DNA from: Beijerinckiaceae bacterium
GTDB taxonomy: Bacteria; Pseudomonadota; Alphaproteobacteria; Rhizobiales; Beijerinckiaceae
DNA length: 64,000 bases
Assembly: GCA_027533425.1 (NCBI GenBank)
Contig: JAPZUD010000003.1
Location: 129,001-193,000 of the forward strand
Direction: 5' to 3'
Shown here: piece after piece, positions 9,852 through 18,118 of the stretch
Layout of the letters: the number at the start of each line of letters is the position of its first letter
Numbering within the stretch: position 1 is the first letter of the stretch
The notes under the pieces: generated by a model
Told to the model about the DNA's origin: nothing
Seen by the model: the letters and a program-made list of their open reading frames with translations, nothing else
Databases searched by the model: none
Program-made: the position numbers and the translations under genes

Positions 9852-10409
9852 TCAGCCAGCCTTGGCCCGGCCAGCCAGCGCCAGTCGGGTTTCGATCACA
9901 TCAACCTCATGCCCAAGCGCATTCGACATAACACGGCGCTGACCGCACACACTGAAGCCAAGCCGCATCTGCAGCCGCAAGGATGCTTCGTTCCCGACAA
10001 TCACCCCCGAGCGCAAGGCCTGAACATCCGGCAATGTCGATATTGCACCGACCAGCGCCTGCGCAGCCTCGCCCATGATTCCCTGGCCCCAATGCGCCTC
10101 GCCAAGCCAATAGCCAAGCTCCGGCTCCCCCGCAGCCATCGCTGCCTTATCCCGGCGATAGCCCCAGCCGATCCCACCGATCGCCTGCCCTGCCCGCTCG
10201 ATCACCCGATATTCCTCAAGGAACGGCCCAAGGGTACTGCAATCGGCCAAGAATGCCTGCTTGCCGGCCAACGTGACCGGCCAGGCTGGGCCAGTCAGCC
10301 AGCGGATTACCCCCCAGTTGTCAAAATGCGGAAGTAACGCCGCCGCATCTCCTTTATCTGCCACACGGAGCACAAGCCGTGGCGTGGTAATCCGCCCCGG
10401 CAGGGTCAC
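9852..10409 (-). CDS. GNAT family N-acetyltransferase (RimJ/RimL type), second of two
   Basis: 185-residue acetyltransferase. The opening ITTPRLVLRVADKGDAAAL and the segment GYWLGEAHWGQGIMGEAAQA, which covers the acetyl-CoA pyrophosphate-binding loop, are those of RimJ/RimL-type enzymes. A GTG start at 10409 overlaps the stop of the preceding GNAT gene by four bases (GTGA), so the two are translated together. Both sit between rpmA and obgE, a placement seen in many alphaproteobacteria and compatible with a role in modifying ribosomal or translation proteins. The acceptor is not known. Confidence 0.88.
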   Translation of the reverse strand: MTLPGRITTPRLVLRVADKGDAAALLPHFDNWGVIRWLTGPAWPVTLAGKQAFLADCSTLGPFLEEYRVIERAGQAIGGIGWGYRRDKAAMAAGEPELGYWLGEAHWGQGIMGEAAQALVGAISTLPDVQALRSGVIVGNEASLRLQMRLGFSVCGQRRVMSNALGHEVDVIETRLALAGRAKAG

Positions 10410-11035
10410 GCCGGCACCCGCAGCGGCTCGCGCGCCTGCGGCACGGGTGTGCGCCAGCCCTTGAGGCTGCGCCAGAGGTTGCGGGTCAACCGGTAGGTCT
10501 CCACCGGCACCGCACCGTTCCAGGCCGGGAGGCTCAGGAAGTCGCTGCCGGTGGGCTGGAATCCGCAGCGTTCCAGCACCCGCCGCGAGGCCGGGTTGAC
10601 CACCCGCACCGACGCGACCAGCCTGTCCAGGCTCGTGAACATGAAGGCCATGTCCACAAGCCCCTGCGCCGCCTCGGTGGCATAACCCTTTCCCCAATGG
10701 GGCTTGCCGAGCCAGTAGCCGAGCGAGGCCTCGCCCGGATCGGTGAGGCGCAGGCCGATCATCCCGATCAGCATTTCCGGCTCGTGGCGTTCGACAATGG
10801 CCAGCTTGAGCTTGGAGCCCTCGCTGTTCCATTGCCGGGCATCTCCGACATACCGGGCGGCCATGTCCTGCGAATAGGGATGCGGGATGATGCCGGTCAT
10901 GTCGGAGATCACCCTGTCGCCGGCAAGGCGTGCCAGCTGGGCGACATCCTCGACCGTCGGCCAGCGCAGGAACAGCCGGGAGGTCTCGAGGGTCAGCACA
11001 TCATCACGGAACAAATCGGGCATCATGGCAATCAT
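10406..11035 (-). CDS. GNAT family N-acetyltransferase (RimJ/RimL type), first of two
   Basis: 209-residue paralogue of the downstream gene. LETSRLFLRWPTVEDVAQLA opens the fold and GYWLGKPHWGKGYATEAAQG is the acetyl-CoA binding segment, with V-x-NPASRRVLERCGF as the C-terminal GNAT motif. The last 45 residues, past the GNAT core, are basic. A start at 11035 has AAGGA close upstream; the tandem ATG pair about 9 bases in is an alternative. It follows rpmA with a strong hairpin in between, and overlaps the next GNAT gene by four bases. Confidence 0.88.
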   Translation of the reverse strand: MIAMMPDLFRDDVLTLETSRLFLRWPTVEDVAQLARLAGDRVISDMTGIIPHPYSQDMAARYVGDARQWNSEGSKLKLAIVERHEPEMLIGMIGLRLTDPGEASLGYWLGKPHWGKGYATEAAQGLVDMAFMFTSLDRLVASVRVVNPASRRVLERCGFQPTGSDFLSLPAWNGAVPVETYRLTRNLWRSLKGWRTPVPQAREPLRVPA

Positions 11036-11197
11036 CCGGTCCTTGCCCGGCCGGGAATCTCGAAAGCATTCCCGCCGGGTGATTCAGACTTTCCGGCCTT
11101 CCGGGGCCGGAAAAAGCGAAGGGAGGCTCGGTTCCCCGGCCTCCCCGATCAGTTTCGCTTCGAATGGGGCGTTCTGATGCCGCCCGATGCTCTGCTC

Positions 11198-11232
11198 GCC
11201 GCCGGTTCGGTTCCCTGGGAACCACCGGCGGG
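11198..11232. other. Strong hairpin 3' of rpmA
   Basis: GGTTCCC/GGGAACC (11209-11215 and 11217-11223, one base between) is extended outward by CCGCCGGT/ACCGGCGG with a two-base bulge. It starts 22 bases past the rpmA stop and no T run follows on the minus strand. It may therefore stabilise the rpmA 3' end or damp read-through into the GNAT pair rather than terminate fully. Confidence 0.5.
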
Positions 11233-11254
11233 GAGGATCATGCTCGTCCGCCGG

Positions 11255-11524
11255 TTATTCTGCTGCTTCGGCCGTAGCCGGAACGACGTTGACGTATTGA
11301 CGCGGGCCTTTCTGTTTGAAGACCACGACACCATCACAGGTCGCAAAGAGCGTATGATCGACGCCGATGCCGACATTGGTGCCGGGATGCCACTTGGTCC
11401 CGCGCTGACGCACGATGATGTTGCCGGCGAGGACAGCCTCATTGCCGAACTTCTTCACGCCCAGGCGCTTTGAATGCGAATCGCGACCGTTGCGCGACGA
11501 ACCGCCAGCTTTTTTGTGAGCCAT
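11255..11524 (-). CDS. rpmA: 50S ribosomal protein L27
   Basis: 89 residues beginning [20 protein letters not shown], the basic N-terminus that reaches the peptidyl transferase centre, then [20 protein letters not shown] and RGTKWHPG. There is no N-terminal cleavage extension as in Firmicutes. Standard position directly after rplU. Confidence 0.99.
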   Translation of the reverse strand: MAHKKAGGSSRNGRDSHSKRLGVKKFGNEAVLAGNIIVRQRGTKWHPGTNVGIGVDHTLFATCDGVVVFKQKGPRQYVNVVPATAEAAE

Positions 11525-11613
11525 GGTGGTGCTCCTTCAATCCCTCAGCGGGAAAGACCAAATCCGTTGGATTGATCCTTACCCGAAAACAGTTTCCATT
11601 TCACCCGGAAAAT

Positions 11614-11645
11614 GACAGCGGGGCTGACCTTTGTCGCCCGCTGTC
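11614..11645 (-). terminator. Attenuator-like hairpin between rplU and rpmA
   Basis: A perfect nine-base stem (GACAGCGGG at 11614-11622, CCCGCTGTC at 11637-11645) encloses a 14-base loop. On the minus strand it is followed by ATTTTCC. It begins 8 bases past the rplU stop and could partially terminate, or set the L21:L27 transcript ratio. Confidence 0.5.
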
Positions 11646-11653
11646 TTCCGGTC

Positions 11654-12295
11654 TCAGCGATCTTCGCCCGAAGCGAGCTCGGCCTGGTCGGCCTTGGCGC
11701 GCGGCGGCTTGCCGGCGAGGAGTTCCTTCGCCTGCTCGACCCACTCCTCGCGCGTGGCACGGCCGCGCAGCTTGAGTTCCTCGTCCCACTTCGCGATGTC
11801 GGCTTCGCCCCAGGCCGCGATCTGCGACCAGGAGGTGATGCCCGCCGCGCGGAGCTTCTTCTCGATGGTCGGCCCGATACCGGCGATCAGCGAGAGGTTC
11901 GATTCGTCACGGGCTTCGCCGGCTGCAGCGGCAGCAAGCGCGACCGGCTTGGCGGCCTTGGCGGCGCTGGGCTTCTTGCCATCGGTCAGGATCTCGGTGA
12001 TCCGCACGATGGTCAGGTCCTGGCGGTGGCCCTTCTTGCGCTTGGAATTCTGGCGGCGGCGCTTCTTGAACGAAATGACCTTCGGACCACGGGCCTGCTC
12101 GACAAGTTCACCGGCAACGGTCGCGCCAGCGACAGTCGGAGAGCCGATCACGGCCTTCTCGCCACCCAGCATCAGCACGGTTTCGAAAGCGATCACGTCA
12201 CCCGGGTTGCCTTCGAGGCGCTCGACGGTGATGACGTCATTGGCAGCAACAGTATACTGCTTGCCGCCTGTCTTGATGACAGCGAACATATCCAT
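11654..12295 (-). CDS. rplU: 50S ribosomal protein L21 with C-terminal extension
   Basis: 213 residues. Residues 1-103 are L21 proper ([11 protein letters not shown] at the start, and the basic [15 protein letters not shown] loop that contacts 23S rRNA). Residues about 105-213 are an Ala/Lys linker followed by a helix-hairpin-helix-like module ([20 protein letters not shown], then [16 protein letters not shown]), a tail characteristic of alphaproteobacterial L21 and absent from E. coli L21 (103 residues). The same module occurs in other alphaproteobacterial proteins and is a likely nucleic-acid or protein contact. Two start codons (12295 and 12289) are possible. Confidence 0.97.
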   Translation of the reverse strand: MDMFAVIKTGGKQYTVAANDVITVERLEGNPGDVIAFETVLMLGGEKAVIGSPTVAGATVAGELVEQARGPKVISFKKRRRQNSKRKKGHRQDLTIVRITEILTDGKKPSAAKAAKPVALAAAAAGEARDESNLSLIAGIGPTIEKKLRAAGITSWSQIAAWGEADIAKWDEELKLRGRATREEWVEQAKELLAGKPPRAKADQAELASGEDR

Positions 12296-12395
12296 CTTCC
12301 TTCTTCACTGCCCTGAGATGGAGCGAGCCACCCGGCAGTCTTTTTGCCTGTCTGCGCCCTTGCCAGGTGGACCTGATCCCGGCGCAAGACGAAAA

Positions 12396-12415
12396 GCGCG
12401 GTTCTTCTGCCGCGC
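12396..12415 (-). other. Hairpin in the rplU leader
   Basis: On the minus strand GCGCGG-(8 bases)-CCGCGC is followed at once by TTTTCGTC, the shape of an intrinsic attenuator, about 100 bases before rplU. A downstream GCGC can pair with the 3' arm instead, so two exclusive folds exist. It may be the site of autogenous control, as ribosomal operons often have. No known L21-leader motif was recognised. Confidence 0.35.
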
Positions 12416-12425
12416 TGCTGCGGGT

Positions 12426-12454
12426 TCCATGACCCCAACTCTGCTCAAAGTCAA
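12426..12454 (-). promoter_or_regulatory. Possible rplU-rpmA promoter
   Basis: TTGACT (minus strand, plus coordinates 12449-12454) fits a -35 box. Seventeen bases on, CATGGA (12426-12431) is a poor -10 match. Position, just before the leader hairpin and 130 bases before rplU, is right for a ribosomal-protein promoter, but the -10 makes this weak. Confidence 0.3.
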
Positions 12455-12590
12455 GTCCAGGCCAGCTCTGGCCAGGGTCAGGGCAACCGGAGGTCACGGT
12501 GATGATCCGCCGGAACCGCTCAAATCAGCCTTGCATTGCGCCGCAGGCTTCTGTATTTCCCGGCGCCTGACCACGCGTTCGCGCGTCCAC

Positions 12591-12680
12591 GGAGAGGTGG
12601 CAGAGTGGTCGATCGCGCCGCACTCGAAATGCGGAGTACGTGCAAGCGTACCGGGGGTTCGAATCCCTCCCTCTCCGCCA
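12591..12680 (+). tRNA. tRNA-Ser (anticodon CGA)
   Basis: A 90-base class II tRNA with CCA encoded. The acceptor arm GGAGAGG (12591-12597) pairs with CCTCTCC (12670-12676), followed by discriminator G and CCA. The anticodon stem CCGCA/TGCGG encloses CTCGAAA, giving CGA, which reads UCG serine codons. The long variable arm GAGTACGTGCAAGCGTACC and the T-arm GGGGGTTCGAATCCC are normal for tRNA-Ser. Confidence 0.97.
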
Positions 12681-12724
12681 CCACTGATCACCACAAGGAT
12701 CTCTCCTTCTCGCCTCAGAGTTGG

Positions 12725-13189
12725 CTATGCCGGCTGGAAATCCATAATCCAGTTCGTCTCCCAACTGGCGCCGCCATCATCGGACATGGCCTGCTCCCAG
12801 CGCGGCGTGCGGCTCCGCGTGTTCAGCCAGAGAAACCGCACCCGGACCGGACGGCCATTCAGCGTGTCCTCGGCGAAGAAGGTGCCGACATCGCCCTCGA
12901 ACCGCCCGACCACGGGCGTATCGAGCTGGTGGGGATTGGTAGAAGACAGCCACCAGATCGCCCAGGACCCGGCAACAGGGTCGAAAGCACGGATGGCAAT
13001 GGCCCGGTAGCTTCCGCTCGGGAACTCGATCAGGTTGTCCTCGATGCAGCCGCTGCCTCCCAGAACCGGCCGGGTCTCGGATAGACCGGAGAAGTCCTCC
13101 CAGTCCCGGCAACCCGCCAGCCGCTCCTTGAGCCGACGATGCCGCACACGCCATCTGCCGAACTCGAAATCGAAATCTGTTGATGCCAT
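12725..13189 (-). CDS. DUF1579-like small soluble protein
   Basis: 154 residues, no signal peptide, rich in Trp and Arg, predicted beta-rich. The opening DFDFEFGRWRVRHRRLKERL, the GGSGCIEDNLIEFPSGSYRA strand and repeated Trp positions (IWWLSSTNPH, RWEQAMSDDGG) match a group of alpha- and actinobacterial proteins usually labelled DUF1579. The function is unknown. GGAG precedes the ATG. Its promoter region carries a GTTC-N7-GTTC LexA-type box (13222-13236), so it may be damage-inducible. It is convergent with the tRNA gene. Confidence 0.65.
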   Translation of the reverse strand: MASTDFDFEFGRWRVRHRRLKERLAGCRDWEDFSGLSETRPVLGGSGCIEDNLIEFPSGSYRAIAIRAFDPVAGSWAIWWLSSTNPHQLDTPVVGRFEGDVGTFFAEDTLNGRPVRVRFLWLNTRSRTPRWEQAMSDDGGASWETNWIMDFQPA

Positions 13190-13221
13190 TGCCGCCCCGT
13201 CTCCGCTCGGTCAGACCATAT

Positions 13222-13236
13222 GTTCACTTTATGTTC
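13222..13236. promoter_or_regulatory. Alphaproteobacterial LexA (SOS) box candidate
   Basis: GTTCACTTTATGTTC is an exact GTTC-N7-GTTC direct repeat (GAACATAAAGTGAAC on the minus strand), the LexA recognition pattern established for Rhodobacter and rhizobia, including the A/T-rich spacer typical of real sites. It lies 33 bases upstream of the minus-strand gene starting at 13189 and 191 bases upstream of the plus-strand gene at 13428. Confidence 0.6.
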
Positions 13237-13427
13237 CGTTCGCCCGGACCGTCAAGCCGGAAAGCGCTGAGGTCGCGGCGCCGGCAACCGCCGACGCGTT
13301 CAGGCGGCTTGCTCATCACGGGCCTGGCTTCCGCCGGAACCGCTTGACGATCCGGGGGAAAGGACGTGACACTCGGATCAACCGCCCATGTCCGGGTGAT
13401 CCATGGCCTTGCCTGTCAGGAGTTCCG

Positions 13428-14024
13428 ATGCCCCGTTCCGGCCCGTGGAAGGCCATGCTGCTTGCGGCCTTGATTCTCCCGCTTCCGGCCGCTGCGCAGG
13501 ACAGGGCCGGCGATGTCGATTCGCTGTTCGGCCTCGCAAGCGCCGCCATGCCGAAGGCGGAACGCAACCTGTCGGCCGGCGACGCGGTTTTCATCGGCGA
13601 GACCGTCGTGACCGCCGCCCAGACCCGGATGTCCTTGCGCCTCGGTTCGGTGACGCGGATCAAGCTGGGCGAGAATGTCCGCCTGCGGATTGACCGTCAT
13701 CTCGTTGGCATCGGCGGGACGCTGACGCTCATGAACGGGCCGATCCTGTTCGACAGGCCGAGCGGCTCGCCACCGGAATCGCTGCGGATCCGCGGCGATT
13801 TCGGCGTGATCGCTGTCCGGGGGACCCGGTTCTTCGTCGGGCCGAGCCAGGGCAAGCTGGCTGTGTTTGTCGATCGCGGGGCGGTGACCGTGACATCCGG
13901 CGGCGCAACGGTGGCGCTTGGCCCAGGCGAGGGAACGGAAGTGGCCGGTCGGGGGGCGAAGCCGGAAGCCGTCCGGACATGGAGCGCGGCCCGCATCGCC
14001 GATGCGTTCGGCCTCGTGCAATAG
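13428..14024 (+). CDS. Exported FecR-domain protein
   Basis: 198 residues. The start at 13428 has CAGGAG five bases upstream and gives a clean signal peptide (AMLLAALILPLPAAAQDR). Residues about 40-180 are a FecR-type beta-sandwich: FIGETVVTAAQTRMSLRLGS, KLGENVRLRIDRH, GDFGVIAVRGTRFFVGPSQG and VFVDRGAVTVTSGGATVALG. Unlike FecR itself there is no transmembrane helix or anti-sigma region, so it should be a free periplasmic protein. It is the first gene of a three-gene operon with a Crp/Fnr regulator and a CHASE2 cyclase; free FecR domains often accompany CHASE2 proteins and large secreted proteins, but their ligand is unknown. Confidence 0.8.
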   Translation: MPRSGPWKAMLLAALILPLPAAAQDRAGDVDSLFGLASAAMPKAERNLSAGDAVFIGETVVTAAQTRMSLRLGSVTRIKLGENVRLRIDRHLVGIGGTLTLMNGPILFDRPSGSPPESLRIRGDFGVIAVRGTRFFVGPSQGKLAVFVDRGAVTVTSGGATVALGPGEGTEVAGRGAKPEAVRTWSAARIADAFGLVQ

Positions 14025-14033
14025 GCGAGCGCC

Positions 14034-14756
14034 TTGGCCAGTTTCCGGGAGGTCGATCCAGAAGCCGGAGGCGTGCTCGCCACCGTCGAGGATCTCCGTA
14101 CGATCTTTTCCGGCATCGGCACGGAAGAGGCGCGCGCACTGCTCGATGCGCTGAGGCCTGTGAACTACGCAGCGGGCGAAATCCTGTTCTCGCAGAACGA
14201 CCCCGGGGAATTCCTGCTGATTGTCCGGACCGGCCGCGTCCGCCTCTCGCTGACCTCCGAGGAGGGGCGCGAACTGAATCTCCGCCACGCCACGGCGGGA
14301 CATGTTCTCGGAGAGATCGCCGCGCTGGATGGCGGGCCCCGCAGCGCCACGGCTTTGGCCATCGAGCCGGTCTCGGCGATGAAGCTGGCGCGATCCGATC
14401 TCCGGGCACTGATGCTGCGCTTTCCCGGTCTGGGCGAGCGCTTCGTCACATGGCTCTGCGCCCGCCTGCGCGAAACGACCGAGCAGCTCGAGGCCATTGC
14501 CCTCTATCCGCTCGATGTGCGCCTGGCCCGGTTCCTGCTGTTCGCGCTGCAGGGCCGCACCGCTCCGGAAGGCCGGCGCATTGCACTGGAGCTGGGCTAT
14601 TCGCAGGGCGAACTGGCGCAGTTTGTCGGCGGCAGTCGACCGAAGGTCAACGGTGCCCTGGCCCTGCTCGAGCAGGCGGGCGCGATCAAGCGAACCTCGG
14701 ACCGGCTGTTCTGCGATCCGCAGAAACTGCAGGACATCGCCGGCATGGATCCATGA
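14034..14756 (+). CDS. Crp/Fnr family transcriptional regulator
   Basis: 240 residues. A cyclic-nucleotide-binding beta-roll spans about 20-135 (FSQNDPGEFLLIVRTGRVRL, then the phosphate-cassette-like GHVLGEIAALDGGPRSATAL), then a dimer helix and a Crp winged helix (SQGELAQFVGGSRPKVNGAL). There are no FNR-type cysteines. The cassette GEIAALDGGPRSAT resembles the cAMP-binding RxS type, so cAMP is a plausible ligand. The start is a TTG at 14034 with GGCGAG upstream; a GTG 39 bases on is an alternative. It shares four bases (ATGA) with the adenylate cyclase that follows, which strengthens the idea of a cAMP maker-reader pair. Confidence 0.88.
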   Translation: MASFREVDPEAGGVLATVEDLRTIFSGIGTEEARALLDALRPVNYAAGEILFSQNDPGEFLLIVRTGRVRLSLTSEEGRELNLRHATAGHVLGEIAALDGGPRSATALAIEPVSAMKLARSDLRALMLRFPGLGERFVTWLCARLRETTEQLEAIALYPLDVRLARFLLFALQGRTAPEGRRIALELGYSQGELAQFVGGSRPKVNGALALLEQAGAIKRTSDRLFCDPQKLQDIAGMDP

Positions 14757-16720
14757 CCAGGGCTGCCGAGCGCCTGCAGGGCCCGGCCTCCCTGCGCCGC
14801 GTGCCGTTCCTTGCCGGCCTGACCGCCCTTGTCGTCACGCTGGCGCTGATCACGCTTGCCCCTGCCGGCTGGCGCGATGCCCTGAAGGCCGCCGCCGAGG
14901 ACCGCGTGCTCCAGCTGGCGGCCATCATCCAGACCCCGCCTCCGCCGCTTTTTCCGGTCAGCGTGGTGGAGATCGACGCGGCAACCCTTGCGGCCATCGG
15001 GCCCTGGCCCTGGCCGCGTCACCAGCTCGCAGCCCTGGTGGAGGCAATCGCGGCGCGGAACCCGGCAGCCCTCGGGCTCGACCTGCTGCTCGCCGGACCG
15101 GATGCACGTTCGCCGGTCCGCGAGCTCGAATCCCGGGGCTTCGCGCCGGAGGATCCGCTGCTGCAGGCCCTGAAGGCCCGCGTGCCCGATGGCGATGCCG
15201 CCCTGCGCGCAGCCCTGGCCCGGATCCCCAGCGTTGCCGGGATTGCGCTTGATCCGAATGGCTCGATCGCCTCCGCCCGGGCCCTTTTCCTTGCCTCCGG
15301 GCCCGTAGACCTGCCATCGATCTGGCGGGCAGGTGGCACGCTGGCCCCGCGCGAGGCCGTACCGGATTCGGCGGGCCTCGGCGTCATCGCCCTGCCGGCC
15401 GACGGGGACGGCGTGGTGCGCCGTGTCCCGCTTGTCACCGAGGCGGCGGGGAAGCTGCATCCAGGCCTCGCCCTCGAGATGGTGCGTCAGGCCGGGCAGG
15501 CCTCCGCTTTCGTCCTCGCCCCGGGGCCGGACCGCATCCTCGCCGGCGATCTCGAAATTCCCCTCCCCCCGGACGGATTGCTTCGCCTTGCCCCCGCCCG
15601 CGCCGGCACGCCTGCGCTGAACCGCATCCCGGCGCGGTCCCTGCTCGAAGGCCAGCCGGTCGACCTTGCGGGCCATCTCGTCCTGCTGGGCGCGGTGGTG
15701 CCGGAAGCCGGCGGCCTCCGCCTCACGGCCGAGGATGTGCTGACGCCCGGCCTCTGGCTGCAGGCGCGGGCCTTGCAGCAGATCCTGCAAGGCATCTCGC
15801 CCGTCACACCGGCCCGGGAAGCGGCCGTCCTGCTGGCGCTGGCCATGGCGGCCGGAAGCCTGCTGGTCATCCTGCCGCTTGTGCTCGGCCCGGTGGCGGC
15901 CACGCTCATGGCCATGGCGATCCTTGCTGCGGCGACACTGGCTTCCGTGCTGGTGACCGCGGGGACGGGCATGATCATCAACCCGCTGCCGCTGCTGATC
16001 GCCGGACCGATCGGGTTTGTCACGAGCGCCCTTGCGGCCTTCGCGATGGTCCGGCGGCAGGCGGCGCGGATCCGGCAGCGTTTCGAACAGCATCTCTCGC
16101 CGGACGTCGTCGCACTGGTAGCAGCCAATCTCGCGAGCCCCAAACTGGCCGGCGAGCGGCGAATGATCACGGCGCTCTTCACCGATATCGAAGGGTTCAC
16201 CGCGCTGACCGAGCGAGTCGGCCCGGAAATGCTGGTCAGCCTGCTGGATCGCTATTTCGGCGGGGTGGTTCCGATCATCCTCCGGCATGGCGGCACAGTC
16301 GACAAGATCGTCGGCGATGCTGTCCATGCCTTCTTCAACGCGCCGCTCGATGTCGCGGATCATGCCGCGATGGCCCTGGCCTGCGCCGAGGAGATTCTTG
16401 CCTGGTCGGAAGCCTTCCGGCAGGAATCCGAGGCCGCCGGTGCCGGTTTCGGGCGGACCCGGATCGGCATCGAGTCGGGCGAGGCTATTGTCGGGGATGT
16501 CGGGTTTGGCGCCAAACTCGACTACACGGCCCATGGCTACGCCGTGAACGCCGCCGCCCGGCTGGAGGCGGCGAACAAGCATTTCGGCTCGTCGATCTGC
16601 ATCGGCCCGGGCGCTGCCGCCCTGCTCGGGCCCGCAAGCCTGCACCCTCTGGGCGCGATCCGGCTTCGCGGCATCGAGGGCGATGCCCTCGCCTATTCGG
16701 TCCGCCCGCCCCGGCCGTGA
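14753..16720 (+). CDS. CHASE2-domain class III adenylate/guanylate cyclase
   Basis: 655-residue inner-membrane receptor cyclase. Order: TM helix about 20-40; periplasmic CHASE2 sensor about 50-345; three hydrophobic segments about 350-430; cytoplasmic cyclase domain about 460-640. Catalysis looks intact: both metal aspartates (FTDIEGFT near 477, IVGDAVHAFF near 518), the purine-selecting Lys before IVGD with Thr in LDYTAHG (the adenylate pattern), and transition-state Asn and Arg in AVNAAARLE. ATG overlaps the upstream regulator stop (ATGA). The signal sensed by CHASE2 is unknown. With the FecR-domain protein and Crp/Fnr regulator it forms a likely envelope-to-transcription route using cAMP. 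Confidence 0.92.
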   Translation: MTRAAERLQGPASLRRVPFLAGLTALVVTLALITLAPAGWRDALKAAAEDRVLQLAAIIQTPPPPLFPVSVVEIDAATLAAIGPWPWPRHQLAALVEAIAARNPAALGLDLLLAGPDARSPVRELESRGFAPEDPLLQALKARVPDGDAALRAALARIPSVAGIALDPNGSIASARALFLASGPVDLPSIWRAGGTLAPREAVPDSAGLGVIALPADGDGVVRRVPLVTEAAGKLHPGLALEMVRQAGQASAFVLAPGPDRILAGDLEIPLPPDGLLRLAPARAGTPALNRIPARSLLEGQPVDLAGHLVLLGAVVPEAGGLRLTAEDVLTPGLWLQARALQQILQGISPVTPAREAAVLLALAMAAGSLLVILPLVLGPVAATLMAMAILAAATLASVLVTAGTGMIINPLPLLIAGPIGFVTSALAAFAMVRRQAARIRQRFEQHLSPDVVALVAANLASPKLAGERRMITALFTDIEGFTALTERVGPEMLVSLLDRYFGGVVPIILRHGGTVDKIVGDAVHAFFNAPLDVADHAAMALACAEEILAWSEAFRQESEAAGAGFGRTRIGIESGEAIVGDVGFGAKLDYTAHGYAVNAAARLEAANKHFGSSICIGPGAAALLGPASLHPLGAIRLRGIEGDALAYSVRPPRP

Positions 16721-16760
16721 TCACCGCCAACCGGCGCGCCGGGCTGGCCGCGCGGCCCTG

Positions 16761-18074
16761 TCACTCGTCGCGCATGGCACGGGCCAGCCTGTCGCGCAGC
16801 GGCCCGAGGATATAGGTCAGCATCGTGCGCTCGCCCGTGATGATCAGCACCTCAGCCGGCATTCCGGGCACCAGCTGCCTGGCGAGGGCTTCCGGCATGG
16901 CGCCGGGCTCGACAACAATCTTGGCTGAATAGAAGGTCTCGCGGGTCCGGGGATCTTCCACCGCATCGGCGGACACCGTATCGACCTTGCCGAAGATCGG
17001 CTCCGGCTTGCGGGCGGCAAAGGCGGGAAAACGCACCTCGGCGCGCTGGCCGGGCGAGATGCTCTGGATATTGAGCGGCGAGACCCGCGCGCTCAGGGTC
17101 AGGCGTTCGAGGGGCGGCACCACCTCGGCCAGCGTCGCACCCGGAGCAATCACCGCGCCTGGGGTTTTCACGCTGACATTCAGGGCAATCCCTGCCCGCG
17201 GAGCGCGCACCTCGAGCCGCAAGAGCACGCTTTCCGCGACATCGCGCTTTTCGGTCAGCTCCGCAATCCGCGCGCGGATCTCCGAAAGGGCCTGCGTCTG
17301 CTCCTCGGCGGCGCGCTGCCGCGCCTGCCGGATCTGGATCCGCGACTCAGCGATGACCTGCTCGAGCCGCGCCAGCTCACCCTCGAGCCCGCCAACCTCG
17401 CCCTCGAGGCGGCTGGCCTCGCGTTCGAGCGCCCGGAACCGGTTGCGCGGGAAGAAGCCCTTCTCGACCAGCGGCGAGACGCTTTCCATCTCGGCCAACA
17501 GGCTGGAATGCTGGGTGCGCAAAGCCGCGAGCCGGCGGTTTCGCCCCTCGATCTCCTTGTCGGTCTGGTCGATCCGCGCCTCGAGGACGTCGATCTGGTT
17601 GTCGAGGCCCCGCCTTTTCTCGGAAAGCAGGCGTTCCTGCTCGGTCATGATCAGCTGGATATCCGCCCGGCCGGCCCGGGCGGTCAGCGCGGCGGGAAAG
17701 GCGATGGCGGGGCTCCGCTCCCGCTCGGCAAGCACCCGGGCTTCCTGGGCCAGGAAGCCGTCGAGCTGGCGCGTCAGCACATCGACATTGGCCCGCGCCG
17801 TCGTCGCGTCGAGCCGGAACAGCACCTGCCCCTCGGCAACGGTCTCCGCATCCTTGACGAGGATCTCGCGCACGATCCCACCTTCGAGATGCTGGACCGG
17901 CTTGCGATCCCCCTCGACGGCGATCCTCGCCGGCGCGATCGCGGCACTGTCCAGCGGCGCGATTGCCGCCCAGGCACCGAATCCGCCAAAGACCAGCAGG
18001 ACAGCGCCGAAAGCCAGTCGGGTATACCGGCGATGGTCGTGAAGATCGTCGTCGTGTTCGCCACTCGTATTCAT
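16761..18074 (-). CDS. HlyD-family type I secretion periplasmic adaptor
   Basis: 437 residues, the normal length for PrtE/PrsE/HlyD adaptors. A short cytoplasmic N-terminus (acidic and His-rich) is followed by one TM helix (about 20-42) and the biotinyl-lipoyl half motif VQHLEGGIVREI. A long coiled-coil hairpin (about 95-280) should contact a TolC-type channel. The second lipoyl half is EVRAPRAGIALN-like, and beta-barrel and membrane-proximal domains follow (VDTVSADAVEDPRTRETFYS, PGMPAEVLI). It pairs with the ABC ATPase at 20971 although the two are on opposite strands. It lies downstream of the repeat-protein gene on the same strand, with two hairpins between. No TolC gene is in the window. 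Confidence 0.93.
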   Translation of the reverse strand: MNTSGEHDDDLHDHRRYTRLAFGAVLLVFGGFGAWAAIAPLDSAAIAPARIAVEGDRKPVQHLEGGIVREILVKDAETVAEGQVLFRLDATTARANVDVLTRQLDGFLAQEARVLAERERSPAIAFPAALTARAGRADIQLIMTEQERLLSEKRRGLDNQIDVLEARIDQTDKEIEGRNRRLAALRTQHSSLLAEMESVSPLVEKGFFPRNRFRALEREASRLEGEVGGLEGELARLEQVIAESRIQIRQARQRAAEEQTQALSEIRARIAELTEKRDVAESVLLRLEVRAPRAGIALNVSVKTPGAVIAPGATLAEVVPPLERLTLSARVSPLNIQSISPGQRAEVRFPAFAARKPEPIFGKVDTVSADAVEDPRTRETFYSAKIVVEPGAMPEALARQLVPGMPAEVLIITGERTMLTYILGPLRDRLARAMRDE

Positions 18075-18118
18075 GGTCTCATTCCCGAGGTGCCGGATAT
18101 CCCGTACCCAAAGCGAAG

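Noticed and set aside
14597-16645. 682-codon open frame on the minus strand
   Set aside because: Antisense to the CHASE2-cyclase, whose catalytic motifs are intact on the plus strand; the antisense protein is Arg/Gly/Gln-rich without a fold.
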